Positions 34,612-42,600 of a stretch of DNA of 64,000 nt are shown here, piece by piece; the first letter of the stretch is position 1; each line of letters opens with the position of its first letter. The stretch spans positions 1 to 64,000 of the forward strand of contig JAEWOE010000002.1 of assembly GCA_023460995.1 (NCBI GenBank). The letters run 5' to 3'. The translations under genes and the position numbers were made by a program. Origin of the DNA: Bacillota bacterium. GTDB taxonomy: Bacteria; Bacillota_I; Bacilli_A; RF39; UBA660. The notes beneath the pieces were generated by a model. The model did not search any database. It was not told where the DNA came from and saw only the letters and a list, made by a program, of their open reading frames with translations.

Positions 34612-34869
34612 GTGGAAAAAGCAATAGATACTTATACTAATTACATTTATATAGTTTTTGCGTTTGTTACTATTTTATTTATAGGGGCCGCAATCACATT
34701 TGTAATTTTATTAATTAAGAAAAGTAAAAAAGATCGAATCAAGGATGAAATCTTTATCGAGAAGAAAAAAAATATTAATAGTATTAAATGTCCTTCTTGC
34801 TTAAAAGAAATTGATGGGGATTCAACTTTTTGTAAATATTGCGGTAGAAGTATTAATAAGGAAAACTAA
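34612..34869 (+). CDS. Small membrane protein with C-terminal zinc ribbon
   Basis: 85 aa, GTG start after TAGGTGAG. One span (~10-34) is followed by a basic stretch and a zinc ribbon, CPSC...CKYCG (~61-80). This reverses the ribbon-then-span order of the HtrA protease at 25495. Such ribbons may bind zinc or a partner; the function is unknown. Confidence 0.65.
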   Translation: MEKAIDTYTNYIYIVFAFVTILFIGAAITFVILLIKKSKKDRIKDEIFIEKKKNINSIKCPSCLKEIDGDSTFCKYCGRSINKEN

Positions 34870-34870
34870 G

Positions 34871-34892
34871 ACATGACTATTCATGTTTTTTT
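34871..34892 (+). terminator. Terminator
   Basis: ACATGA/TCATGT stem, CTAT loop and seven T. Confidence 0.75.
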
Positions 34893-34940
34893 CTTTCTAA
34901 TTACAGGAAAATGTGATAAAATAAATTTGTGGGTGATTAT

Positions 34941-35666
34941 ATGATTTATACTTCAGTAGATAATGATAAAATTAAAGATATTCATAAATTGCATACTAAA
35001 AAGTATCGTGATATAACAAATACTTTTATAGTAGAAGGCGATCATTTAGTAGAAGAAGCTTCTAAGGTCGGTCTTTTAAAACTAGTTATAAAAGAAGAAG
35101 ATTTTTCTACTGATAAAGACTATGGAGTAGACATAATTACTTGTAATCATAAGGTAATGCGCTTTCTAAGTGAACTTGATAATCCAAGTAAAATATTAGG
35201 AATTTGTAATAAAAAAAGTGGTTTAATCAACGGCGATAGAATACTAGTTCTCGATAATATTCAAGATCCAGGTAATCTAGGGACAATAATTAGATCGGCT
35301 GTAGCGTTTAATGTAAGTACAATTATATTAAGTGAAGGTTCAGTAGATTTATATAACTCTAAGGTTATTAGAGCAAGTCAAGGAATGATTTTTAGTAGTA
35401 ATATAGTGATAAGCAATCTTAAAAACATACTTAATGACCTAAGTGGTTATACTATATATGGTACTAAGGTTGATGGCGGCGAAATATTAAAAGACATAAA
35501 TAAAGATGAAAAACAAGTTATTATAATGGGTAACGAAGGCAATGGTGTTAGTGAAGAACTTTTAAAGATGTGTGATAAATATTTATATATAAATATGAAT
35601 AAGAATTGTGAAAGTTTAAATGTTGCTGTTGCTACTTCAATTATCCTTTATGAATTAGATAAGTAG
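34941..35666 (+). CDS. SpoU/TrmH-family RNA 2'-O-methyltransferase
   Basis: 241 aa. An N-terminal substrate-binding segment (to ~95) precedes the SPOUT domain. Motif 1 is DNIQDPGNLGTIIRSA, motif 2 is IIMGNEGNGVSEE, and motif 3 is SLNVAVATSIILYEL; together they form the knotted SAM site. The target (tRNA or 23S rRNA) cannot be told from sequence; the length and position beside rimM and trmD fit a ysgA/trmH-like rRNA or tRNA enzyme. The start is ATG 34941 behind GGGTGATT, not GTG 34929. RimM follows after 7 bases. Confidence 0.85.
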   Translation: MIYTSVDNDKIKDIHKLHTKKYRDITNTFIVEGDHLVEEASKVGLLKLVIKEEDFSTDKDYGVDIITCNHKVMRFLSELDNPSKILGICNKKSGLINGDRILVLDNIQDPGNLGTIIRSAVAFNVSTIILSEGSVDLYNSKVIRASQGMIFSSNIVISNLKNILNDLSGYTIYGTKVDGGEILKDINKDEKQVIIMGNEGNGVSEELLKMCDKYLYINMNKNCESLNVAVATSIILYELDK

Positions 35667-35673
35667 GTGTTAT

Positions 35674-36171
35674 ATGGAATATTTATATTTAGGTGAAATA
35701 GTTAATACACATGGTATCAAAGGTGAAATTAGAATCATATCTGATTTTAAATTTAAAGATCAAGTATTTAAAAAAGGTAATGCTCTATACATAGGTAATT
35801 ATAAAGATAAAGAGATTATTAATAGTTATAGAGTACACAAAAATTATGATATGGTTACTTTAGATGGTATTAATGATATAAATGATGTGTTAAAGTATAA
35901 AGGGAAAAAAGCATATATTATTAGAGAAGAATATAATTTTGATGGTATTATTTATGAAGATTTAGTTGGTTTATCTGTATATGCAGATGATAAAGAAATA
36001 GGTAAAGTTGATTCAATATTAAAAAGTCATGCTCATCCAATTATTGTTATTAAAGACACAAATGATAGAGAATTCATGATTCCATTTATTGATGAGTTTA
36101 TTATTAATGTTGATATAGATAATAATAGAATCGATGCTAAATTAATTGAGGGATTAGTTAATGAAGATTGA
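35674..36171 (+). CDS. rimM: RimM, 16S rRNA processing / 30S maturation factor
   Basis: 165 aa, the usual length. The N-terminal barrel starts LGEIVNTHGIKGEIRI, the RimM hallmark, and the C-terminal PRC-barrel domain contains DLVGLSVY and HPIIVIKD...MIPFIDEFI. It assists 30S subunit head assembly with S19. It overlaps trmD by 11 bases, the conserved rimM-trmD pair. Confidence 0.93.
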   Translation: MEYLYLGEIVNTHGIKGEIRIISDFKFKDQVFKKGNALYIGNYKDKEIINSYRVHKNYDMVTLDGINDINDVLKYKGKKAYIIREEYNFDGIIYEDLVGLSVYADDKEIGKVDSILKSHAHPIIVIKDTNDREFMIPFIDEFIINVDIDNNRIDAKLIEGLVNED

Positions 36172-36832
36172 TATATTAACTTTATTTCCAAATATGTTTG
36201 ATGGCTTTTTATCAGAATCAATTATTAAAAGAGCAACATTAAATAAGAAGGTTGAAATAAACATATATGATATTAGAGAGTATTCAAAAGATCCACATAA
36301 AAAGGTAGATGATTATGGTTTTGGCGGTGGCGCTGGAATGGTTCTTATGCCACAACCGATATTTGATGCAGTGGATGACTTAAAAACAAACGATAGTGTT
36401 ATTCTTTTGATGACACCACAAGGAATTCCATATACTCAGGATAGGGCATATACCTTGACAAAAGAAAAACATTTGATTATAATATGTGGACATTACGAGG
36501 GGTTTGACGAAAGAATAAGAAGCCTTGCTGATTATGAAATTAGTATAGGTGATTATGTTTTAACAGGTGGTGAAATACCTAGCATGGTTATAACAGATAG
36601 TGTAGTAAGATTACTTAATGGTGTTATTGAAGAAGAATCGCATATTTATGATTCATTTCATGACAACTTACTAGATTATCCAGTCTATACTAAGCCTGTT
36701 GATTTTAGAGGAATGTTAGTTCCAGATGTTCTCTTATCAGGACATCATGAAAATATACGAAAATGGAGATACGAAAAGCAATTAGAAAAAACAAGTGATC
36801 GTAGGCCGGATTTATTAGAAAAAAGGGGATGA
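36161..36832 (+). CDS. trmD: TrmD, tRNA (guanine37-N1)-methyltransferase
   Basis: 223 aa SPOUT methylase modifying G37 of tRNAs. Diagnostic motifs: DIREYSKDPHKKVDD, GGGAGMVLMPQPIFDA, CGHYEGFDERI, and GDYVLTGGE that forms the trefoil knot. PVYTKPVDFRGMLVPDVLLSGHH closes the C-terminal domain. The start codon lies inside rimM after GAGGGA, so translation is coupled. It ends in TGA, showing TGA is a stop here. Confidence 0.95.
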   Translation: MKIDILTLFPNMFDGFLSESIIKRATLNKKVEINIYDIREYSKDPHKKVDDYGFGGGAGMVLMPQPIFDAVDDLKTNDSVILLMTPQGIPYTQDRAYTLTKEKHLIIICGHYEGFDERIRSLADYEISIGDYVLTGGEIPSMVITDSVVRLLNGVIEEESHIYDSFHDNLLDYPVYTKPVDFRGMLVPDVLLSGHHENIRKWRYEKQLEKTSDRRPDLLEKRG

Positions 36833-36836
36833 TATT

Positions 36837-37292
36837 ATGAAAGGTCAAACATATATATTGATAAAAAACTATCACTTTCATGATATTAAAAAATTAAGCC
36901 ATAAAAAGTTAGATGGGTTTCATTTTAAACCAGTAAATAATATCTCATATGCCGGTGTTACTGTAAAAAGAATGGTTATGATAAATCCAAGTTTTGTTGA
37001 AAAAGTACTTAAAAGAAAAATAAAGAAAAAATTAGAAATATATTTAAGATTTATTATTAGTATTATTGATTCTGATGACGATGATACAGATATAACTAGT
37101 TTAAGAGCAGCACTTAATGATTTAACTAAATATAAAGATACAATTAGATATAAATATCAACAGTATCTTGAAGAAAAATATGCTACACTTTTACTTCAAA
37201 AGATTGAATTGTTAGAACAAGAACTTAAAAAGAAAATAGTTTATTATAAAGAACCAGAAGAAAAAGAAATAACTGAATCAAGAAGAAGATAA
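36837..37292 (+). CDS. Conserved-looking hypothetical protein between trmD and rplS
   Basis: 151 aa, soluble, strongly basic in the middle (KVLKRKIKKKLE) with a short acidic DSDDDDTD stretch and a helical, Lys/Glu-rich C-terminal half that could form a coiled coil. It starts 4 bases after trmD and is followed by a terminator, so it is in the rimM-trmD operon. That suggests a ribosome- or RNA-linked role. I do not recognise the family. Confidence 0.65.
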   Translation: MKGQTYILIKNYHFHDIKKLSHKKLDGFHFKPVNNISYAGVTVKRMVMINPSFVEKVLKRKIKKKLEIYLRFIISIIDSDDDDTDITSLRAALNDLTKYKDTIRYKYQQYLEEKYATLLLQKIELLEQELKKKIVYYKEPEEKEITESRRR

Positions 37293-37303
37293 CTTCTTCT
37301 TTT
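37281..37303 (+). terminator. Terminator of the rimM-trmD operon
   Basis: AGAAGAAG/CTTCTTCT stem, ATAA loop, then TTT. It overlaps the end of the preceding gene. Confidence 0.75.
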
Positions 37304-37332
37304 ATTATGCAAACTAAATTATCTGAAAGTGC

Positions 37333-37361
37333 TTGTCAAATATTTTTATTTATGATACAAT
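37333..37361 (+). promoter_or_regulatory. Promoter of rplS
   Basis: TTGTCA, 17-base spacer and TACAAT with TG extension (TGATACAAT). About 65 bases of leader separate it from the ribosome binding site. Confidence 0.75.
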
Positions 37362-37435
37362 CAATTGCGTAATCCGCTACTTATACATGATTATAATGAT
37401 ATGATTATAAGAAAAAACAAGAAGGAGTGTGTGCG

Positions 37436-37774
37436 ATGAACATAATTGATAAGATTACTGCTAAACAAATTAGAACTGACATACCTGAATTCCGCGTTGG
37501 AGATACAGTTATCGTTGGTGTTAAAATTGTCGAAGGTAAAAGAGAACGTGTTCAAGATTTTGAAGGTATTGTAACAGCTATTAAAAATAGTGGTGTTGGC
37601 AAGAACTTTACTGTTAGAAAATTATCTCAAGGTGTTGGAGTTGAAAGAACTTTTCCAATTAACTCACCTTCAATCGATAAGGTAACAGTTGCAAGAAAAG
37701 GTAAAGTAAGAAGAGCAAAATTAACTTACTTAAGAAACCTATTAAAACAACCAAAGATCAAAGAAAGAAGATAA
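37436..37774 (+). CDS. rplS: Ribosomal protein L19
   Basis: 112 aa, near the standard 113-118. Characteristic segments are FRVGDTVIVGVKIVEGKRERVQDFEG and TVRKLSQGVGVERTFP, then VARKGKVRRAKLTYLR. GAAGGAG lies 8 bases before ATG 37436, so the upstream in-frame GTG 37427 is not the start. L19 sits at the 30S-50S interface. Confidence 0.95.
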   Translation: MNIIDKITAKQIRTDIPEFRVGDTVIVGVKIVEGKRERVQDFEGIVTAIKNSGVGKNFTVRKLSQGVGVERTFPINSPSIDKVTVARKGKVRRAKLTYLRNLLKQPKIKERR

Positions 37775-37794
37775 GACTTTTGTCTTATCTTTTT
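37768..37794 (+). terminator. Terminator of rplS
   Basis: Perfect nine-base stem AGATAAGAC/GTCTTATCT with TTTT loop and T-run; the rplS stop codon lies in the left arm. Confidence 0.9.
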
Positions 37795-37847
37795 CTTTAT
37801 TAATATTTAATATTTTGTAGTATAATATATATTAGGATAGGTGAGTT

Positions 37848-38351
37848 ATGACAAAATTTAAGGAAATATTAAAAGAGTTAATGCCATATGTAATAATAGT
37901 AGTTGTTGTAGTAATAATTAGAGCATTTATTGCTACCCCAGTATTAGTAAGTGGTTCTTCAATGTATCCAACTTTAAAAAATGATCAGTTATTAATATTA
38001 AAGAAATATGATAGATCATATAAAAGATTTGACATAGTTGTTCTTGATTATAAAGAAGAGAAACTGATTAAAAGAGTAATTGGCCTTCCAGGTGAGACAG
38101 TTGAGTATAATGACGGCATTCTTTATATAAATGATAAAGTGGTAGAGGATAAATATGCTTCTATCACAGCTGATTTCAAAAGTAGTGAACTTATTAAAGG
38201 AACTATACCTAAAGGATACTATCTTGTACTTGGTGATAATCGTGATGACTCTATTGATAGTCGTGTAATAGGATTAATTAATGAAGAAGATATTCGTGGT
38301 AAAACAAATTTTAGTTTGTTGCCATTTAAAAAAATTGGGAAAATAGAATAG
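37848..38351 (+). CDS. lepB: Type I signal peptidase (Ser/Lys)
   Basis: 167 aa with one N-terminal span (~12-30). The catalytic Ser38 is in SGSSMYPT and Lys75 in LIKRVIGLPGE. The GDNRDDSIDSR box (~141-151) and RVIG confirm the P-type bacterial enzyme, unlike the Ser/His SipW-like protein at 7517. It should process general secretory signal peptides. Its place after rplS and before rbgA follows Firmicute synteny. It is followed directly by a terminator. Confidence 0.93.
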   Translation: MTKFKEILKELMPYVIIVVVVVIIRAFIATPVLVSGSSMYPTLKNDQLLILKKYDRSYKRFDIVVLDYKEEKLIKRVIGLPGETVEYNDGILYINDKVVEDKYASITADFKSSELIKGTIPKGYYLVLGDNRDDSIDSRVIGLINEEDIRGKTNFSLLPFKKIGKIE

Positions 38352-38368
38352 TTCTATTTTTCTTTTTT
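38339..38368 (+). terminator. Terminator of lepB
   Basis: AAAATAGAA/TTCTATTTT stem and CTTTTTT tail, overlapping the stop codon. Confidence 0.8.
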
Positions 38369-38371
38369 ACA

Positions 38372-38400
38372 TAGACAAACTGTAAAATTTGCTTTATAAT
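38372..38400 (+). promoter_or_regulatory. Promoter upstream of the YoaP-like gene
   Basis: TAGACA, 17-base spacer and TATAAT. A second extended -10 (TGTTATAAT, 38446-38454) follows. The ~170-base leader up to the gene contains no credible ORF longer than 26 codons. Confidence 0.6.
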
Positions 38401-38624
38401 ATGAACGATTTACGTAAATGCGCTTTTTTTAAATTAAAAAAATTATGTTATAATGAATTAGGGACGCTATTAGATTTATGATATAGATTTATTAATGGAT
38501 ATAAAAACACTAATAAAAATAATGAAATATGGTTAAATTTGAATTTATATGAAAAAGAGTTACAAATTCTTAATCTACTTATTTAATTTATTAGCTAGAA
38601 ACTGTAGGAGATGAGTATAGAAAT

Positions 38625-39371
38625 ATGTGTGATGATTTTATTAATTTAACTTCAAAAAATCTTGCTGATGAACATTTGTGTTGTATTATACGTAGTAAGC
38701 CACATCAAGGTATTGATGCAAAACGCAAGTGGCTTTTAGAACGATTAAAGGAAGGCCATGTTTTTAGAAAACTAAATGAAAAGGCAACAGTATTTATTGA
38801 GTATGCGCCACTTGAATCGGCTTGGGTTCCAATAACTGGAGAAAACTATTATTATATCTATTGCTTATGGGTATATGGCAATTATAAAGGAAAAGGTTAT
38901 GGAAAATCACTAATTGAGTATTGTATAGATGATGCAAAAAAAAGTGGTAAGTCTGGAATATGTATGCTTGGTTCAAAAAAACAAAAACATTGGCTTTCTG
39001 ATCAATCATTCGTAAAAAAGTATGGTTTTGAGGTAGTTGATACTACTGATAATGGTTATGAATTACTGGCGCTTTCTTTTGACAAAACAATTCCTAAATT
39101 TAAACAAAATGCTAAAAAACAAGAAATTGAAAATAAAGATTTGACTATTTATTATGATATGCAGTGTCCTTATATCTATCAAAATATTGAAAAGATAAAA
39201 GAACATTGCCAAATTAAGAAAATTCCTGTTTCACTAATTGAAGTTGATACACTACAAAAGGCAAAAGATTTACCTTGTGTTTTTAATAACTATGGTGTAT
39301 TTTATAAAGGAAAATTTGAAACAGTTAATTTGTTAGATATTGGTAGTTTAGAAAAATTAATTAATAAATAA
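38625..39371 (+). CDS. GNAT acetyltransferase with YoaP-like C-terminal domain
   Basis: 248 aa. The N-terminal ~155 residues are a GNAT fold; the acetyl-CoA loop is YGNYKGKGYGKSLIEYC (~84-100, a Q/RxxGxG/A-type motif). Residues ~165-248 resemble the C-terminal domain of B. subtilis YoaP, with Cys in DMQCPY and LPCVFNNYGVFYKGKF. The acetyl acceptor is unknown. It is the first of three genes standing between lepB and rbgA, a place where other Firmicutes have none of them. Confidence 0.75.
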   Translation: MCDDFINLTSKNLADEHLCCIIRSKPHQGIDAKRKWLLERLKEGHVFRKLNEKATVFIEYAPLESAWVPITGENYYYIYCLWVYGNYKGKGYGKSLIEYCIDDAKKSGKSGICMLGSKKQKHWLSDQSFVKKYGFEVVDTTDNGYELLALSFDKTIPKFKQNAKKQEIENKDLTIYYDMQCPYIYQNIEKIKEHCQIKKIPVSLIEVDTLQKAKDLPCVFNNYGVFYKGKFETVNLLDIGSLEKLINK

Positions 39372-39449
39372 GAGGTAATCGTGATTTATGCTTTCAATAG
39401 TTTATACTTAGAAAGTAATATAAATTACAATTTATGGAGGAATAAAATT

Positions 39450-39866
39450 ATGAGAGATGCAGAAAAAACTGCTGGAAATATGATAGATAGTCAAAGTATT
39501 TGTTATATTGCTTCTATAGATGAAGATGGTTTTCCAAATATTAAGGCAATGCTAAAGCCTAGAAAAAGAAATGGGATTAAAGAAATATATTTAACAACCA
39601 ATACTTCATCTTTAAAAGTAAAATCATTTAAACAAAATCCGAAGGCATGTTTATACTTTTGTGATAAAAGGTTTTTTAGAGGAATAATGATAAAAGGGAC
39701 TGTTGAAATATTAGAAGATCAAGAGTCAAAAGATATGATATGGCAAACAGGAGATGAAATGTATTATCCAGAAGGAAAAACTGATCCTGATTATTGTGTT
39801 ATAAAATTTAATTCTTTTAAGATAAGATATTATAGTAATTTTAAATCAGTTGATGAAGTATTATAA
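39450..39866 (+). CDS. Pyridoxamine 5'-phosphate oxidase-like flavoprotein
   Basis: 138 aa from ATG 39450, chosen for GGAGGA nine bases upstream; the GTG at 39381 lacks one. The split-barrel FMN-binding fold is indicated by CYIASIDEDGFPNIKAM (~16-32), YLTTNTSSLKVKSFKQNPKACLYF and GIMIKGTVEIL. Close relatives are general stress protein 26-like proteins and flavin reductases; substrate unknown. It lies between the YoaP-like and RibD-like genes. Confidence 0.75.
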   Translation: MRDAEKTAGNMIDSQSICYIASIDEDGFPNIKAMLKPRKRNGIKEIYLTTNTSSLKVKSFKQNPKACLYFCDKRFFRGIMIKGTVEILEDQESKDMIWQTGDEMYYPEGKTDPDYCVIKFNSFKIRYYSNFKSVDEVL

Positions 39867-39968
39867 AATTTAATTGCATTTTATGTTATAATAAGTCACA
39901 AATATATTAATAAAGATTTTATATATAAATAAAATAAATGAAGATATAATAAAGGGGGATATATACTG

Positions 39969-40649
39969 ATGTTTATACCTAATACAACTTTATTTATGCT
40001 TATGTCATTAGATGGTAAGATATCAACTGGTAGTAATGATGAATTAGATGTAGATAAAGATTTAAAAATGATTGATGGAGTAAAAGAAGGGTTGAATCAA
40101 TACTATGAATTAGAACAAACAACTGATTTATGGTCTTTTAATTCTGGACGTGTAATGCAAAAGATTGGCATAAATCAGAAAAATGACGAACCCACTAAGT
40201 CACCTGTGTCCTTCGTTTTAGTCGATAACAAACAACACATAGATGAAAATGGTCTAAAGTATTTGAGTAAATGGTTAACTAAAGTCATAATAGTAACTAC
40301 AAAAAAAGATTATATAAATGTAGGAAATAATGTGGAAATAATATATTATGAAAATAATGTTGATTTTCTAGATTTATTTAAGAAGTTAAAAACTAAATAC
40401 AACATTGAAAATTTAACTGTTCAATCAGGGGGCACATTAAATGCTGAATTAATAAGAAATAATTTAATAAAAAAACTTAGAATAGTAATTGCTCCTGTGA
40501 TAATTGGTGGAAAAGATACATCTACATTAATAGATGGAATCTCATTAATAAGTAGAAGTGAATTAAGTAAATTGGTAGTATTAAAATTAGTAAAGTGTAA
40601 TATATTGGAAAATTCATATTTAGAATTGTTATATGATGTAATATTTTAA
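39969..40649 (+). CDS. RibD C-terminal-like reductase
   Basis: 226 aa. Dihydrofolate reductase-like fold of the RibD C-terminal family: FMLMSLDGKIS at the start, LTVQSGGTLNAELIR (~151-165) for the NADPH-binding glycine turn, and LRIVIAPVIIGGKDTSTLI. The deaminase half of RibD and other riboflavin genes are absent, so this is a stand-alone reductase with unknown substrate. GGGGGAT lies before the ATG. Confidence 0.78.
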   Translation: MFIPNTTLFMLMSLDGKISTGSNDELDVDKDLKMIDGVKEGLNQYYELEQTTDLWSFNSGRVMQKIGINQKNDEPTKSPVSFVLVDNKQHIDENGLKYLSKWLTKVIIVTTKKDYINVGNNVEIIYYENNVDFLDLFKKLKTKYNIENLTVQSGGTLNAELIRNNLIKKLRIVIAPVIIGGKDTSTLIDGISLISRSELSKLVVLKLVKCNILENSYLELLYDVIF

Positions 40650-40711
40650 TCTAAGAAATAATAGAAATCGCAATTTATTAATTATAAAAATAATAAAGGA
40701 GAATGGAAATA

Positions 40712-41608
40712 ATGAAAAATAATAATGAAGAAAAGAATTATCCAAATGTTAATATAAACTGGTATCCTGGTCATATGGCAAAAACCAAAAGACTTATAGG
40801 TGAAAAAATAAATTTAATTGATGTAGTGTATGAGGTTGTAGATGCACGTATGCCTTATTCTTCTAAAATAAAAGATTTAGATGCTTTTATTCAAAAGAAA
40901 CCTAGAATAATGGTTATGACAAAAGCAGATTTATGTGATATGTCTGAAACAAAAAAATGGATTACTTATTATGAAAATAAAGGTTATAAAGTTGTTCTTA
41001 TGGATTTAGAACACAATCCAGATATGAAAAGACTAATAAAAGTTACTGAAGATGTAATGGAGTCAAAATATCAAAAAGATGAAAATAAAGGCATGATTCA
41101 AAGAAGAACAAGAATACTTATTGTTGGTATTCCTAATGTTGGCAAATCAACACTTATAAACCGCTTGGTTGGAAGAAATGCTACTAATGTTGCTAATAGA
41201 CCGGGTGTTACTAAACAGCTTGACTGGATTAGAATAAATGATAATTTCGAGCTTTTAGATTCTCCAGGTATCTTATGGCCTAAACTAGATGAAGAAAAAG
41301 TTGCATTTAATTTAGCGAGTTTAACAGCTATAAAGGAAGAAGTATTACCTTTATATGATGTAGTAGAGTATGTTCTAAAGACTTTAGAAGAGTATTATCC
41401 AAAAGTTTTATTTGATAGATATAGTGTCGATCATATTGAGTATGATTTTATTGAAACACTTGATATTATAGGTAAAAAAAGAGGTTGTTTAATTAAAGGC
41501 GGAGAAATTGATTATGATAAAGTCATATCAATAATAATTACAGAAATAAAAAATGGAACTTTAAAAAATATTACATTTGATAGGATTAGTGATTATGAAA
41601 GTATATAA
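40712..41608 (+). CDS. rbgA: RbgA (YlqF), 50S ribosome assembly GTPase
   Basis: 298 aa circularly permuted GTPase: G4 (MTKADL) precedes G1 (GIPNVGKST, ~145) and G3 (DSPG). INWYPGHMAK at the N-terminus is the RbgA hallmark, and the C-terminal ANTAR-like domain follows. It acts late in 50S assembly. ATG 40712 is ten bases after AAAGGAG; ATG 40703 is too close. The next gene overlaps the end by 14 bases. Confidence 0.93.
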   Translation: MKNNNEEKNYPNVNINWYPGHMAKTKRLIGEKINLIDVVYEVVDARMPYSSKIKDLDAFIQKKPRIMVMTKADLCDMSETKKWITYYENKGYKVVLMDLEHNPDMKRLIKVTEDVMESKYQKDENKGMIQRRTRILIVGIPNVGKSTLINRLVGRNATNVANRPGVTKQLDWIRINDNFELLDSPGILWPKLDEEKVAFNLASLTAIKEEVLPLYDVVEYVLKTLEEYYPKVLFDRYSVDHIEYDFIETLDIIGKKRGCLIKGGEIDYDKVISIIITEIKNGTLKNITFDRISDYESI

Positions 41609-41855
41609 TAAATTAAGATTAGTTTTATATCGTTTCCAACTTAAAAAAGCTAAGAAAGATGCTCCTAAAAGTATTCTAGAGTCAGCAAATTTTTCATTAA
41701 GTAAAAAACCATATGTTAATACAAGTGGTAAATCAATTTTGGAAACGGCTGTATTAGGTAAAACAAATAGTTATATGGAAGAAAGAAAAGTGGCTATTGA
41801 AAATAGTAGGCAAAAGATTAAAAAGATTGAAGATAAAATAGATAGATTGAAGTAG
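41595..41855 (+). CDS. Small basic protein with coiled-coil end
   Basis: 86 aa. A basic, helical start (KVYNKLRLVLYRFQLKKAKK), a middle with two copies of KSILE(S/T)A (about 27-33 and 53-59), and a charged C-terminal helix. The start overlaps rbgA by 14 bases and the next gene follows by 6, so it is within the operon. The repeated KSILE motif is odd for so small a protein. No family recognised. Confidence 0.6.
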   Translation: MKVYNKLRLVLYRFQLKKAKKDAPKSILESANFSLSKKPYVNTSGKSILETAVLGKTNSYMEERKVAIENSRQKIKKIEDKIDRLK

Positions 41856-41861
41856 GGGTTT

Positions 41862-42599
41862 ATGAATAAGCAAGATATAGTAAAGACATTAAATAAATAT
41901 CAGTTTGATGTAAATGAATATATGATAATAAGTGGTGCTTCAATGGTACTTCAAGGTATAAAGTCATCAACAGGTGATATAGATATAGCTGTTTCGAAGA
42001 AGTATTACGATTACTTAGTTGAAAATTATGACTGTACTACTCAAAAAGTAAAAAATAATCTTAACATCTATTTGATTGATAATGTTATTAATTTTAGTAC
42101 TAATTATTATAATAGAGAAGAGGTTATTATTTATGATGGGTTTCCTATTCAAAATATAGATGGTATTAAGAAATTAAAGTTAAATTTAAATAGAGAAAAA
42201 GATATTAATGATATAAATAAATTGGATAAATATTTAAATCTTAATCCACTTGTTCTTGCTTATTTAGGTGATTCAATATATGAAGTATATATAAGAAAGT
42301 ATTTAATAGATATTGGAAATATTAAAGTAAATGAACTTCAAAAAGAGGCAACTAAGTTTGTATCTGCTAAGAGTCAGGCTAATATATTAAATAAACTAAT
42401 TGAAAAAAATATTTTAAAACCAAACGAAGTGGACATTATAAGAAGAGGTAGAAATGCTAAAAGTCATAGTGCTCCTAAAAATACTGACATTGTTACTTAT
42501 AAGCAAGCTACTGGTTTTGAAACATTGATAGGCTATTTATATTTACAAAATAACATAAATCGTATAGATGAAATAATTAAAGAAATAATAGGTGAATAA
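41862..42599 (+). CDS. mrnC: Nucleotidyltransferase-like domain fused to mini-RNase III (MrnC)
   Basis: 245 aa. Residues ~127-245 are mini-RNase III: NPLVLAYLGDSIYEVYIR (catalytic Asp137), KSQANIL, RRGRNAKSHSAPKN and TGFETLIGYLYL. B. subtilis MrnC, about 140 aa, matures 23S rRNA ends. Residues 1-125 are extra and look like a minimal nucleotidyltransferase: SGASMVLQGI, then TGDIDIAVS (Asp39, Asp41), then LNREKDINDI, the ReKD pattern of small NTases. The join is in frame with no stop. The fusion is followed one base later by rlmB, as mrnC is in other Firmicutes. Confidence 0.82.
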   Translation: MNKQDIVKTLNKYQFDVNEYMIISGASMVLQGIKSSTGDIDIAVSKKYYDYLVENYDCTTQKVKNNLNIYLIDNVINFSTNYYNREEVIIYDGFPIQNIDGIKKLKLNLNREKDINDINKLDKYLNLNPLVLAYLGDSIYEVYIRKYLIDIGNIKVNELQKEATKFVSAKSQANILNKLIEKNILKPNEVDIIRRGRNAKSHSAPKNTDIVTYKQATGFETLIGYLYLQNNINRIDEIIKEIIGE

Positions 42600-42600
42600 T

